This document shows, in pieces, positions 18,653 through 27,473 of a stretch of DNA of 64,000 nucleotides (the stretch's first letter is position 1; every line of letters starts with the position of its first letter). The stretch is from positions 372,001-436,000 of the forward strand of contig NZ_NEGC01000001.1 in the NCBI RefSeq assembly GCF_002135335.1, written 5' to 3'. The DNA comes from Acinetobacter sp. ANC 4470 (GTDB taxonomy: Bacteria; Pseudomonadota; Gammaproteobacteria; Pseudomonadales; Moraxellaceae). The position numbers and the translations under genes are program-made. The notes under the pieces are model-generated. The model searched no databases. It was not told the DNA's origin and saw nothing but the letters and a program-made list of their open reading frames with translations.

Positions 18653-19900
18653 ATGAAATTAAAAACACTTAGTACAGCTATTATCCTTGCAACCGTACCA
18701 ATGACAGGTGTATTCGCAGCTGCTTTGGACCGTTCAGGTCAATCAATTGCTGCATTTTTACAGCCTGGCAACTACTTTGAAGCAGGCATTTCTATATTAG
18801 ACCCATCTGTTTCAGGTAAGGCAAAAGCAGCTTATGGTGGCGGCAATCTTTCTGATATGGCTGGTGATTATTACTTTCCAAGTGCTGCTTTAAAAATTCA
18901 AGCAACTGACCACTTTTCTGTTGGTTTGCTTTACGATCAACCATTTGGTGCAGATGCTACATACTCAGTACACGACCCATTGGTTGCTCTAGGAACTGGA
19001 TTATTCCATGCTAATGGCGAAGCCACAGCAGTTGATGTAACGACCCAAAACTTGTCACTTATTCTAGGTTTCCAACCAACAGAAAATTGGAATATCTATG
19101 GTGGTGCTGCTTATCAGACCATTAAAGGCGATGTACAATTACGTGGTGCAGCATATGGGACAGCCACTACCTTTGGTGGTTACAATGCTAATATTGATGA
19201 AGATGGTGCAGTAGGCTGGTTAGCTGGTGTTGCATATCAAATTCCAGAAATCGCCCTAAAAGCATCTCTAACATACCGTTCAGAAGTCGAACATACTGTT
19301 AATGCTAAAGAAAGTGCTATTCCTGCCGGTGCTATTCCTGCCATTATCAATAATCCTGCTCTAGCAGGTAAAGCAGCAACAGGCTCAACAGATATCACAA
19401 CACCTCAATCTATCAACTTAGATTTACAAACTGGCATCATGGCAAACACTGTAGCATTTGCTAATGTTCGCTGGGTAAACTGGAAAGATTTCGCACTTCG
19501 CCCTTATGCTTTTGGTGTTGCTAGCGCTATTGCAGGCCCATCTGTTGGTCAACCAAATGGCTTTGACTTGGTTGCTTACACAGATGACCAAATCTCTGCA
19601 ACAGTAGGTGTAGGACGTAAACTGAATGACAAATGGGCTGGTACCTTCTCTGTAGGTTGGGACTCTGGTGCGGGTAACCCAGTATCCACTCTTGGCCCAA
19701 CTGAAGGCTATTGGAACCTTGGTTTAGGTCTACAATATAGCCCAACAGCGCAAACCTTCATTGCTGGTGGTGTAAAATACTTCTGGCTAGGTGATGCAGA
19801 AGCACAACCGGCATCTATGTTCGGCACATCAAATGCGATTGCTGATTTCGAAGACAATGATGCGCTTGCATATGGTCTAAAAATTGGTTACAAATTCTAA
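18653..19900 (+). CDS. FadL-family outer-membrane transport protein, copy 1
   Basis: An outer-membrane beta-barrel of the FadL/OmpP1/TodX family, which admits long-chain fatty acids or other hydrophobic compounds. The ATG at 18653 gives 415 residues and has AAGGA about 10 bases upstream. The signal peptide is MKLKTLSTAI... ending near GVFAA. The mature N-terminus LDRSGQSIAAFLQPGNYFEAG is typical of the N-terminal hatch region. The barrel ends in an aromatic residue (KIGYKF), as required for outer-membrane insertion. It has a close paralog 330 bases downstream sharing many stretches, for instance TTLGPTEGYW in that copy and STLGPTEGYW here. A terminator separates the two. The substrate is unknown; the nearby wax ester synthase makes fatty acids or alcohols plausible, but that is inference. 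Confidence 0.92.
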   Translation: MKLKTLSTAIILATVPMTGVFAAALDRSGQSIAAFLQPGNYFEAGISILDPSVSGKAKAAYGGGNLSDMAGDYYFPSAALKIQATDHFSVGLLYDQPFGADATYSVHDPLVALGTGLFHANGEATAVDVTTQNLSLILGFQPTENWNIYGGAAYQTIKGDVQLRGAAYGTATTFGGYNANIDEDGAVGWLAGVAYQIPEIALKASLTYRSEVEHTVNAKESAIPAGAIPAIINNPALAGKAATGSTDITTPQSINLDLQTGIMANTVAFANVRWVNWKDFALRPYAFGVASAIAGPSVGQPNGFDLVAYTDDQISATVGVGRKLNDKWAGTFSVGWDSGAGNPVSTLGPTEGYWNLGLGLQYSPTAQTFIAGGVKYFWLGDAEAQPASMFGTSNAIADFEDNDALAYGLKIGYKF

Positions 19901-19920
19901 TTTAAGCTATTAACTCTTTC

Positions 19921-19950
19921 AAAAAGATCATAGTTCGCTATGGTCTTTTT
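19921..19950 (+). terminator. Terminator after fadL copy 1
   Basis: A 12-bp stem with one T-G pair (AAAAGATCATAG pairing with CTATGGTCTTTT) closed by a TTCG tetraloop and followed by a T run. It lies about 20 bases past the stop, so the two fadL copies are probably transcribed separately. Confidence 0.9.
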
Positions 19951-20153
19951 TACATTATGCATATTGTTTTCTAAACTTAATCTTCTATATGTTCTAAATT
20001 TAATCAAAAGGAATCACTTATATTCCTTTCATTTTTAAAACTATTACTCTATTTTTTTACTTATAAATCATTCATATATAAAATTATTCTTAGTACTTTT
20101 ACTCTATTCAAGTTCATTTTTTGAATTACACAGTTCATTTCCCAGTCAGAGCT

Positions 20154-20192
20154 GAGCATTTACTCTTTTTTTATTTATGTTATTTTCCCGTA
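20154..20192 (+). promoter_or_regulatory. Shared upstream motif of fadL copy 2
   Basis: Begins GAGCATTTACTCTTTTTTT and closely matches the block at 18502-18540. The ends differ slightly. It lies about 40 bases before the start codon, inside the expected promoter or 5' leader. Confidence 0.45.
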
Positions 20193-20231
20193 ACTTTTGA
20201 AAAATATTAAGTGGCACAGGGGAAAAAATTT

Positions 20232-21389
20232 ATGAAGCTTACAGCAATTCATTCAGCAATTTTACTTAGTTTAATTCCGACTACAGCAACTTTTGCTGCT
20301 GGACTTGATCGTTCTGGTCAATCCATTTCAGCATTTTTACAACCAGGAAACTATGCCGAAGCAGGTCTTTCAGTTTTAGATCCAGAAGTTCAAGGTAAAG
20401 ACAATGCTGGCAATAAAGTCAGCGATATGGCTGATGATTACTACTTCCCAACAGCTGCTATAAAAGTACAAGCTACAGACAAAATTTCTTTGGGTTTGCT
20501 TTACGATCAACCTTATGGCGCAGATTCTCAATACGCAACTGATGCAGGTGCATTTGGTACTGGTACGGAAGGTACAAGTGTTAAAGTTCGTACCAATAAC
20601 ATTACAGCATTATTTGGTTATCAACCGACTGAAAACTGGAACATTTATGCAGGCCCTGTATATCAAACGGTAAAAGCGGATGTATCTCTACGTGGTGGTG
20701 CTTATTCACTACTTTCTGGTTACGATATTAATCTAAAAGAAGAAGAAGCTTATGGCTGGTTAGCAGGTTTTGCCTACCAAATTCCTGCAATTGCGCTAAA
20801 AGCAGCTGTGACCTATCGTTCTGAAATTAAACATGATTTAGAAACAACAGAAACTTCAAACGTCTATATTCCAAATCTAATTGACTTACGTTCAGTTACA
20901 AGTCAAACAGAAGTCGTAACACCACAATCTGTCAACGTTGACCTCCAATCAGGCATAGCTAAAGATACTTTAGCATTTGTGAATATCCGCTGGGTGCACT
21001 GGGATCAATTTGCTGTAAGCCCACAAGCTTTAGCTACTGCTAGTAAACTGGCTAAAGGTAAAGCACAAAACCTCATCGACTATACGGATGACCAATGGTC
21101 TGTAAATGCAGGGATTGGTCATAAATTTAACAACAAATGGTCTGGTACAGCTGCTATTGGCTATGACTCTGGTGCTGGCAATCCAGTAACGACTTTAGGT
21201 CCAACTGAAGGCTATTGGAGTATTGGCTTAGGCGGTCAATATAGCCCTGCTGAAAATTATTTCATCCAAGCGGGTGTTAAATACTTCTGGTTAGGCGATG
21301 CTGAGGCTCAAACGGGTGGAACAGTTGCTGGTAGCTTTGAAGACAATACTGCACTTGGTTATGGCATGAAAATCGGCTACCGTTTCTAA
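20232..21389 (+). CDS. FadL-family outer-membrane transport protein, copy 2
   Basis: The second FadL-type beta-barrel of the tandem pair. I chose the ATG at 20232 because AGGGGA lies about 9 bases upstream; the in-frame GTG at 20211 precedes that site. The product is 385 residues, with a signal peptide ending near ATFAA and mature N-terminus LDRSGQSISAFLQPGNYAEA, nearly identical to copy 1. The C-terminus KIGYRF ends in the aromatic residue of outer-membrane barrels. Compared with copy 1 it lacks about 30 residues, mostly in loop regions, so the pair differ in the extracellular or lumen loops. This may reflect divergence in substrate. A bidirectional terminator follows. Confidence 0.92.
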   Translation: MKLTAIHSAILLSLIPTTATFAAGLDRSGQSISAFLQPGNYAEAGLSVLDPEVQGKDNAGNKVSDMADDYYFPTAAIKVQATDKISLGLLYDQPYGADSQYATDAGAFGTGTEGTSVKVRTNNITALFGYQPTENWNIYAGPVYQTVKADVSLRGGAYSLLSGYDINLKEEEAYGWLAGFAYQIPAIALKAAVTYRSEIKHDLETTETSNVYIPNLIDLRSVTSQTEVVTPQSVNVDLQSGIAKDTLAFVNIRWVHWDQFAVSPQALATASKLAKGKAQNLIDYTDDQWSVNAGIGHKFNNKWSGTAAIGYDSGAGNPVTTLGPTEGYWSIGLGGQYSPAENYFIQAGVKYFWLGDAEAQTGGTVAGSFEDNTALGYGMKIGYRF

Positions 21390-21418
21390 TTGCGTTATGC
21401 GTTAAATTAGAATTCAAT

Positions 21419-21444
21419 AAGAAGGGCACCATTGGTGCCCTTCT
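21419..21444. terminator. Bidirectional terminator between fadL copy 2 and thrH
   Basis: An 11-bp stem (AGAAGGGCACC pairing with GGTGCCCTTCT) with a 3-base loop, lying between two convergent genes. It can serve both. Confidence 0.85.
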
Positions 21445-21464
21445 CTATTTCAACTTAATTAAAA

Positions 21465-22082
21465 TTAAGCAGGAATATCACGTATCGAAGCATGACGAAT
21501 AGCTTCTTTTAATGCCTCATAACCCTGAATAGATGGAAATTGTGGAAATTCAGCAATCACATTTTCAGGCGCATCAAATAAGAAACCATGATCAGCTTCA
21601 CCCAACATAGTTGTATCATTGTATGAATCACCTGCCGCAATCACGCGGAAATTCAAACCATGTAGAGCTTTAACCGCTTGACGTTTTTGATCTGGTTGGC
21701 GAAGTTTGTACGCTGCAATCATACCATTTTCATCAGTTTCTAATTTATGACAAAAAATAGTTGGCCAATCCAGCTGTTTCATCAATGGATGAGCAAACTC
21801 ATAAAATGTATCTGAAAGAATAATCAATTGAAAATGAGTACTGACCCATTTCACAAATTCTTTTGCCCCAGGGAAAGGCCCCATATCTGCAATAACATCC
21901 TGAATATCATTTAAGCCTAATCCGTGCTCTTTTAAAATATTCAAGCGTTGCGTCATCAACACATCATAGTCTGGGATATCACGTGTAGTCGCTTCTAATG
22001 CTTTGATACCGGTTTTTTTTGCGAAGTTAATCCAAATTTCTGGAACTAACACACCCTCAAGATCAAGACATACGATTTCCAT
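21465..22082 (-). CDS. thrH: ThrH: phosphoserine phosphatase / homoserine phosphotransferase
   Basis: A HAD-superfamily enzyme of 205 residues that dephosphorylates phosphoserine and can pass the phosphate to homoserine, as described for Pseudomonas ThrH. The ATG at 22082 has GGAG 5 bases upstream. Motif I is CLDLEGVLVPE, with the nucleophile Asp in D-L-E-G; in ThrH proteins Glu replaces the more usual second Asp, as here. Motif II is ILSDTF, and motif IV is AAGDSYNDTTML. The length and the EGVLVPEIW segment distinguish it from SerB, which is longer and carries an ACT-type N-terminus. It links serine and threonine metabolism in the cytoplasm and stands alone between terminators. Confidence 0.9.
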   Translation of the reverse strand: MEIVCLDLEGVLVPEIWINFAKKTGIKALEATTRDIPDYDVLMTQRLNILKEHGLGLNDIQDVIADMGPFPGAKEFVKWVSTHFQLIILSDTFYEFAHPLMKQLDWPTIFCHKLETDENGMIAAYKLRQPDQKRQAVKALHGLNFRVIAAGDSYNDTTMLGEADHGFLFDAPENVIAEFPQFPSIQGYEALKEAIRHASIRDIPA

Positions 22083-22280
22083 GGGTTCTCCTAATGCCAG
22101 TGAAAAAATTTGCGTTATCATAGCTTAAAAAATGATTTGTTAGGTGCTGTTTTTTAAATCTATTTAATTCATAAGTATTTATTTTTTATTGCTAAGCAGA
22201 TTATTTCAATTCTATTAAAATCATGGTGAATTAAATTAATATAGGTTTTTAAGTATCCAAGCCTATAGCCAGGAACTATC

Positions 22281-23015
22281 ATGACTATTATCCCCACCAT
22301 TGACCTTGTCGATGCACTTGCATCTGAATATACCGATAAATCTCCAAGTGAAATTTTAGCACTTGCTTTAAGCCAAGAAGGTGAAATTGCAATTTCATTT
22401 TCAGGTGCTGAAGATGTAGTTTTGATTGATATGGCGTCTCATCTCGGTAAACCTTTTCGTGTCTTTAGTTTAGATACGGGGCGTTTACATGCCGAGACCT
22501 ATCAATTTATCGAAAAAGTACGTAAACATTATAATATTGATATCGAAATTTGCTTTCCTGAAGCTGAAGCGATCGAAAACTTGGTCAAACAAAAAGGTTT
22601 ATTTAGCTTTTTTGAAGATGGTCATCAAGAATGTTGTGGTATTCGTAAAGTACAACCACTGCGTAAAAAACTTGCCACATTAGATGGCTGGATTACAGGT
22701 CAACGTAAAGATCAAAGTCCAGGCACACGCAACGAGATTCCAGTCATTCAAGCCGATACTGGCTTTTCAGGCCCAAACAAACAACTGATCAAATATAATC
22801 CTTTGGCAAACTGGAGCAGTAGCGACGTATGGAACTATATTCGTATGATGGAAATCCCTTATAATACACTACATGAACGTGGTTTTATCTCGATTGGCTG
22901 TGAACCTTGTACCCGCCCAGTTCTTCCAAGTCAGCATGAACGTGAAGGTCGCTGGTGGTGGGAAGAAGCAACTCATAAAGAGTGCGGTTTACATTCTGGC
23001 AACTTAAAAAAATAA
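22281..23015 (+). CDS. cysH: Assimilatory APS/PAPS reductase (Fe-S type)
   Basis: Reduces adenylyl-sulfate (or phosphoadenylyl-sulfate) to sulfite in cysteine biosynthesis, using thioredoxin. At 244 residues it has the P-loop-like ATP-pyrophosphatase fold motif [15 protein letters not shown] near the N-terminus. The cluster ligands CC in [11 protein letters not shown] and CEPC in [10 protein letters not shown] are both present. This CC...CxxC pattern is known for APS reductases that hold a [4Fe-4S] cluster and is absent from E. coli-type PAPS reductase. The catalytic Cys is in KECGLH at the C-terminus. By family knowledge it should act on APS, although some members use both substrates. A terminator follows the stop. 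Confidence 0.93.
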   Translation: MTIIPTIDLVDALASEYTDKSPSEILALALSQEGEIAISFSGAEDVVLIDMASHLGKPFRVFSLDTGRLHAETYQFIEKVRKHYNIDIEICFPEAEAIENLVKQKGLFSFFEDGHQECCGIRKVQPLRKKLATLDGWITGQRKDQSPGTRNEIPVIQADTGFSGPNKQLIKYNPLANWSSSDVWNYIRMMEIPYNTLHERGFISIGCEPCTRPVLPSQHEREGRWWWEEATHKECGLHSGNLKK

Positions 23016-23025
23016 AATTTTCAAA

Positions 23026-23050
23026 AAAACCACTGTATATCAGTGGTTTT
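23026..23050 (+). terminator. Terminator after cysH
   Basis: A 10-bp stem (AAAACCACTG pairing with CAGTGGTTTT) with a 5-base loop, 10 bases beyond the cysH stop. Confidence 0.85.
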
Positions 23051-23193
23051 CTACTACTCAGCATTACACAGAAATAAATTTCTTTATATTTGAAAAGCGA
23101 TATACTAAAAAGAAGTTTTTTTATAATTCTAACAAACCTGTTCATAGTTCAAACATGAACAGCCAATAAAATTGCAGTGAGGCATCCAACGCT

Positions 23194-24573
23194 ATGCGTC
23201 CTTTACACCCAATTGATTTTATTTTCCTGTCGCTAGAAAAGCGGCAACAACCGATGCATGTTGGTGGACTCTTTCTATTTCAAATCCCTGATCATGCACC
23301 TGAAACCTTTATTCAAGATCTTGTTGCAGATATTCGTAACTCAAAATCAAGCCCCATCGCACCTTTTAATAATAAACTGAATGGACTCTTTTGGGATGAA
23401 GACCAAGAATTCGATTTAGACCATCATTTCCGTCATATTTCACTCCCACACCCTGGTCGAATCCGTGAATTACTGACTTATATTTCACAAGAACATAGTG
23501 CCCTGATTGATCGTGCCAAGCCACTTTGGACATGTAATATTATTGAAGGGATTGAGGGTAATCGCTTTGCCATGTACTTTAAAATTCACCATGCCATGGT
23601 GGATGGTATTGCAGGCATGCGTTTAGTTGAAAAATCTCTCTCACTGGATCCAAATGCGAAAAGTATTGTGCCACCTTGGTGTGTTGAAGGTCCACGTGCT
23701 AAACGCCTAAAAGAACCAACGTCGAGTAGATTCAAAAAAATTATAAGTGGACTCAAACAACAATTTGAAGCGACCCCTACAGTGTTCCGCGAGTTATCTC
23801 AAACGATTATGAAAGATATGGGGCGTAATCCAGATTACGTCTCCAGCTTTCAAGCGCCTAGCAGTATTTTAAATCAACGGGTCAGTTCTTCTCGTCGTTT
23901 TGCTGCACAGTCATTTGAGTTACAACGCTTAAGTAAAATTGCTAAAGCCCTAGATGTCACTATTAACGACGTAGTATTGGCGATTTGTTCTGGTGCTTTA
24001 CGTGAATACCTGATTAGTCAACAGGCTTTACCGAAAAAACCACTCATTGCAATGGTTCCTGCATCTATCCGTGATGATGATTCTGAAGTATCAAATCGTA
24101 TTACTATGATTTTAGCCAATTTAGGGACGCATAAAGAAACACCTTTAGAACGCCTGCAAATTATTCGTCGTAGTGTTTTAAATGCAAAACAGCGTTTTAA
24201 GCGCATGAACTCAAGTCAGATTATGAATTATAGTGCGTTGGTTTATGGTGCAGCTGGCTTTAATATCGTTTCAGGCATTATGCCTAAGCGCCAAGCATTC
24301 AATATTGTGATTTCTAATGTACCTGGACCACGTGAGCCATTGTATTGGAATGGTGCCAAACTAGATGCACTCTACCCTGCCTCTATTGTCTTAGATGGGC
24401 AAGCACTCAATATTACCATGACGAGTTATTTAGACAAATTGGAAGTGGGTTTAACAGGTTGTCGAAATGCATTACCTAAAATACAGAACTTACTGACTCA
24501 TTTAGAAGATGAAATTCAGCGATTTGAACAGATCATAGATCAAGAAAGCCCAAAGTTACAAGCAATGAGTTAA
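23194..24573 (+). CDS. Wax ester synthase / diacylglycerol acyltransferase
   Basis: A bifunctional WS/DGAT that joins fatty acyl-CoA to long-chain alcohols (wax esters) or to diacylglycerol (triacylglycerol), forming storage lipid at the cytoplasmic membrane. At 459 residues it matches the length of the A. baylyi enzyme, and large stretches are recognisably near-identical to it, including MRPLHPIDFIFLSLEKRQ. The catalytic motif HHAMVDG lies at 132-138 and the PLW motif at 110-112. The C-terminal half contains SNVPGPREPLYWNG, the conserved ND motif region and YPASIVLDGQALNI. It is transcribed alone and followed by a terminator. This is a strong genus marker and suggests the strain stores neutral lipid. 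Confidence 0.96.
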   Translation: MRPLHPIDFIFLSLEKRQQPMHVGGLFLFQIPDHAPETFIQDLVADIRNSKSSPIAPFNNKLNGLFWDEDQEFDLDHHFRHISLPHPGRIRELLTYISQEHSALIDRAKPLWTCNIIEGIEGNRFAMYFKIHHAMVDGIAGMRLVEKSLSLDPNAKSIVPPWCVEGPRAKRLKEPTSSRFKKIISGLKQQFEATPTVFRELSQTIMKDMGRNPDYVSSFQAPSSILNQRVSSSRRFAAQSFELQRLSKIAKALDVTINDVVLAICSGALREYLISQQALPKKPLIAMVPASIRDDDSEVSNRITMILANLGTHKETPLERLQIIRRSVLNAKQRFKRMNSSQIMNYSALVYGAAGFNIVSGIMPKRQAFNIVISNVPGPREPLYWNGAKLDALYPASIVLDGQALNITMTSYLDKLEVGLTGCRNALPKIQNLLTHLEDEIQRFEQIIDQESPKLQAMS

Positions 24574-24607
24574 TCACAATTTCCAAAAAATAAATCTTAA
24601 ATAAATT

Positions 24608-24631
24608 AAGGGGCTCAACATTAGCCCCTTA
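24608..24631. terminator. Terminator between the wax ester synthase gene and the small PA1571-like gene
   Basis: An 8-bp stem (AAGGGGCT pairing with AGCCCCTT) with a 7-base loop and a short T run on the plus side. It overlaps the stop codon of the small minus-strand gene. Confidence 0.75.
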
Positions 24632-24799
24632 ATTTTTAATAGTTCGGCATCGATTTAATAATTGGTGGCAGACTGAACGAACCATAGCAGTCGTAATTTG
24701 AACTTCTTTACCTTGTTCATCCACAATATAACCACTATGGGTAGGTTTATGATCTAAAACTTTTGAACCTTGTTTAATAATTACTTGGCTTATACTCAT
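24629..24799 (-). CDS. Small PA1571-like protein (56 aa)
   Basis: A short gene on the minus strand. The ATG at 24799 has GAGG 7 bases upstream. The 56-residue product starts MSISQVIIKQGSKVLD and contains HSGYIVDEQGKEVQITTAMV, then a Cys-containing helix (RSVCHQLLNRC). The pattern of a short beta hairpin with D-x-x-G-(K/R)-E-V-x-I-T followed by a helix matches my memory of the PA1571 family of small Pseudomonas and Acinetobacter proteins of unknown function. It is not associated with an operon: the wax ester gene converges on it, and the RNase G gene lies downstream of its promoter side. Soluble, function unknown. Confidence 0.65.
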   Translation of the reverse strand: MSISQVIIKQGSKVLDHKPTHSGYIVDEQGKEVQITTAMVRSVCHQLLNRCRTIKN

Positions 24800-24932
24800 G
24801 TCATACCTCTTTTTTTGCTAAGCCAAAAGGAAAAATTTGGCTTTGGCTACTGTGTATGACTAGTATTAAAAATTACACTTAGAAAGTAAAATTTCAGATG
24901 TAACAAGTGTTTAACGATATTCTGTTACAATT

Positions 24933-26387
24933 TCAACTCAGAATGATATCGTATTGCTCTTGCGTATATAAATTTTCCACCTGAAACTTGACCACACGCC
25001 CTATAAAGTGCTCTAAATCGGCTACTGCTGGTGCTTCGGTTGTTAACAATCGGTCAATCACTAACGGATGAGCAATAACAGTAAAGCCACTTTTTGATTC
25101 AAAAGCACGTGCATATCTTAAAATTTCTCGAAAAATTTCGTAACACACTGTCTCTGCCGTTTTCACATAACCGCGACCCTGACATGTTGAACAAGATTCA
25201 CATAATAAATGTTCTAAAGATTCACGGGTACGCTTACGTGTCATTTCAACCAGACCCAGTTCCGAAACTTGCGTGATCTTGGTTTTTGCATGATCACGTT
25301 CAAGCATACGCTCGAACTGGTTCATTACTTCTTCACGATGCTGTGCTTCTTGCATATCAATGAAATCAATAATGATAATGCCACCCAAGTTACGCAAGCG
25401 CAGTTGCCGTGCTATGACTTGGGTCGCTTCCATATTGGTTTTAAATACCGTATCTTCTAGTGTTCGCCCCCCCACATATGAACCGGTATTAACATCAATA
25501 GTGGTCATGGCTTCGGTCTGGTCAATCATCAAATATCCACCAGACTTAAGCGCTACACGGGTTTGTAGTGCCTTTTGGATATCTTCTTCTACATTATATA
25601 GATCGAAAATAGGGCGTTCGCCCGGATAGTGAATCAGCCTAGTTTGCATACTCGGTACAAATTCAGCGACAAATTCTTGTAATTTGGCATGAATCTCACG
25701 TGAATCAACTGAAATTTTAGCGGTATCTTCGTTGGCTAAGTCTCGAATTACCCGTTGTGGTAATGGTAACTCTTCAAAAATCAATGAAGGCACCACAATA
25801 CTTGTTTGTTTACGCTGAATAAACTCCCAAAGTTTCGCCAAATATGCCATATCTTGGGCAATATCCAATTCGGGAATACCTTCGGCAGCGGTACGAACAA
25901 TCACACTACCCGGAAGCTGATGTGCCGTTTGAATAGGCTCAATCATCGAACGTAAGCGATTACGCTCCTCTTCAGACTCAATGCGTTGTGAAACACCAAT
26001 ATGATGACCATAAGGCATGAGCACTAAATAACGCGAAGGAATAGATAGGTCTGTACTTAAACGAGCGCCTTTTGTTCCCAGCATGTCTTTCATCACTTGA
26101 ACAGTGAGAATTTGACCCGGTTGCAGCAATTCAAATACATCGGGTGTCGGCTGATTGCGTGGCCAAATCATATCATTGATATGTAAAAAGGCAGTGCGAG
26201 ATAAACCAATATCGACAAATGCAGCTTGCATCCCTGGTAACACACGGACTACTTTGCCTTTATAAATATTTCCAACTAGACCACGTTTAACCGTGCGTTC
26301 TACAAATAGTTCATTGACCGTACCATTTTGAATTAAAGCCACCCGACATTCCATAGGGGTGACGTTAATTAGCAACTCGTCAGACAT
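24933..26387 (-). CDS. rng: Ribonuclease G
   Basis: An endoribonuclease of the RNase E/G family that matures the 5' end of 16S rRNA and takes part in mRNA decay. At 484 residues it has the RNase G length, not that of RNase E, since the long C-terminal scaffold is absent. An S1 RNA-binding domain occupies about 35-125. The catalytic core holds metal-binding acidic residues in TTIDVNTGSYVG and IIDFIDMQ, and the Zn-link CESCSTCQGRG near residue 400. The start ATG at 26387 gives MSDELLINVTP; upstream pairing with the ribosome is poor. It is the last gene of the mreBCD-maf-rng cluster, a common gammaproteobacterial arrangement. Confidence 0.95.
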   Translation of the reverse strand: MSDELLINVTPMECRVALIQNGTVNELFVERTVKRGLVGNIYKGKVVRVLPGMQAAFVDIGLSRTAFLHINDMIWPRNQPTPDVFELLQPGQILTVQVMKDMLGTKGARLSTDLSIPSRYLVLMPYGHHIGVSQRIESEEERNRLRSMIEPIQTAHQLPGSVIVRTAAEGIPELDIAQDMAYLAKLWEFIQRKQTSIVVPSLIFEELPLPQRVIRDLANEDTAKISVDSREIHAKLQEFVAEFVPSMQTRLIHYPGERPIFDLYNVEEDIQKALQTRVALKSGGYLMIDQTEAMTTIDVNTGSYVGGRTLEDTVFKTNMEATQVIARQLRLRNLGGIIIIDFIDMQEAQHREEVMNQFERMLERDHAKTKITQVSELGLVEMTRKRTRESLEHLLCESCSTCQGRGYVKTAETVCYEIFREILRYARAFESKSGFTVIAHPLVIDRLLTTEAPAVADLEHFIGRVVKFQVENLYTQEQYDIILS

Positions 26388-26427
26388 AATAAGACTCAAA
26401 ACATTATAAAAATTCTTTTTTCAGCGG

Positions 26428-26994
26428 TTAATTTAGTGCCTTAACTGCTTTTAATAACTGTACTGTTTCGTACAAGGGTAAACCAACAACATTACTATAA
26501 CTTCCTTCGATACGAGGAATATAACGTGCTGCAATCCCCTGAATGGCATAAGCGCCAGCTTTACCTATAGGTTCACCTGTTGCCCAATAATCTTCCATAT
26601 CATTGTGGCTTAATGCTTCAAACTCGACCTGAGTTCGTACCACTATACTTGATTTTTTGCGACTTGTACGTACGCAAATACCTGAAAATACATCATGTTT
26701 ACGCCCTGAAATGGATTGCCACATTTCAAAAGCATGTTGCTTAGATTCAGGCTTAGCTAAAATTTGATCATCAACCCCAACACTAGTATCAGCAGCAAGA
26801 ATAATGGCTTCTGGGAACTGATCTAAAACCGCTTGAGCTTTCGCACATGCCAGTCGCTCAACATATGCGGCAACCTTCTCACCAGCTAAAACAGACTCAT
26901 CAATTTCTGGACTAAAAACATCAAACTCTAGTCCAAGTTGTTGCAGAAGCTCGCGACGACGTGGAGAACTTGAAGCAAGAATTAAATCCGCCAT
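26428..26994 (-). CDS. Maf-family nucleoside triphosphate pyrophosphatase
   Basis: A house-cleaning pyrophosphatase that hydrolyses non-canonical or dTTP/UTP-type nucleotides, of the Maf/YhdE family. At 188 residues the start ATG at 26994 gives MADLILASSSPRRRELLQQL, the conserved N-terminus with the substrate-contacting SSSPRR. Further family motifs are ILAADTSV near residue 70 and a later KAGAYAIQG segment. The gene overlaps mreD by 13 bases, so translation is probably coupled to it. The longer upstream frame is not the real start because it would lie inside mreD without a ribosome binding site. In other gammaproteobacteria maf sits in the same place between mreD and rng. Confidence 0.93.
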   Translation of the reverse strand: MADLILASSSPRRRELLQQLGLEFDVFSPEIDESVLAGEKVAAYVERLACAKAQAVLDQFPEAIILAADTSVGVDDQILAKPESKQHAFEMWQSISGRKHDVFSGICVRTSRKKSSIVVRTQVEFEALSHNDMEDYWATGEPIGKAGAYAIQGIAARYIPRIEGSYSNVVGLPLYETVQLLKAVKALN

Positions 26995-27473
26995 TTTTTC
27001 AGTACAAAATAAATCAATGGAAAAACCAAAATGCTGCTCAACAAAGGTTGCCAGTGCCTTGCAATTGAAAACTGCAACCCACCCATAATTTGCGCAATCC
27101 AAGTGATGAATAAGTGTGCCAACACTGCTAAAAAGCTAATCACCCACAGATTAGCAAAAGTCAAAATACGTCGTTCACGGGTTAAAAACCTTGCGACAAA
27201 GGTAATGACAACAAAACTTAAAGCATTCATGCCTAAAGGCGCATCAACCAAAAGATCGGTAAAAATCCCTGTCCCAAAAGCAAACCAAATACCACACCAT
27301 GTCGGCTGGCACATGGCCCAAAATAGAACGACCAACAGCATAAATAATGGCCGCGCACCCGAAACAGCATAAGACAATGGATAAACGATGAGTACTGAAC
27401 AAATAATGACTGAAAGAATAATAGCAATTAACGGATCACGATTTTTTTCAGAACGTAGTTTAGCGATTAGCAT
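26982..27473 (-). CDS. mreD: MreD rod-shape protein
   Basis: A small inner-membrane protein of the elongasome that works with MreB, MreC and RodA/PBP2 to keep rod shape. It has 163 residues with about five hydrophobic helices, as in the family. The gene overlaps mreC by 14 bases and maf by 13 bases, forming a tightly coupled chain. No catalytic motif is expected. MreD is poorly conserved in sequence, and the assignment rests on length, hydrophobic profile and position between mreC and maf. Confidence 0.9.
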   Translation of the reverse strand: MLIAKLRSEKNRDPLIAIILSVIICSVLIVYPLSYAVSGARPLFMLLVVLFWAMCQPTWCGIWFAFGTGIFTDLLVDAPLGMNALSFVVITFVARFLTRERRILTFANLWVISFLAVLAHLFITWIAQIMGGLQFSIARHWQPLLSSILVFPLIYFVLKKWRI

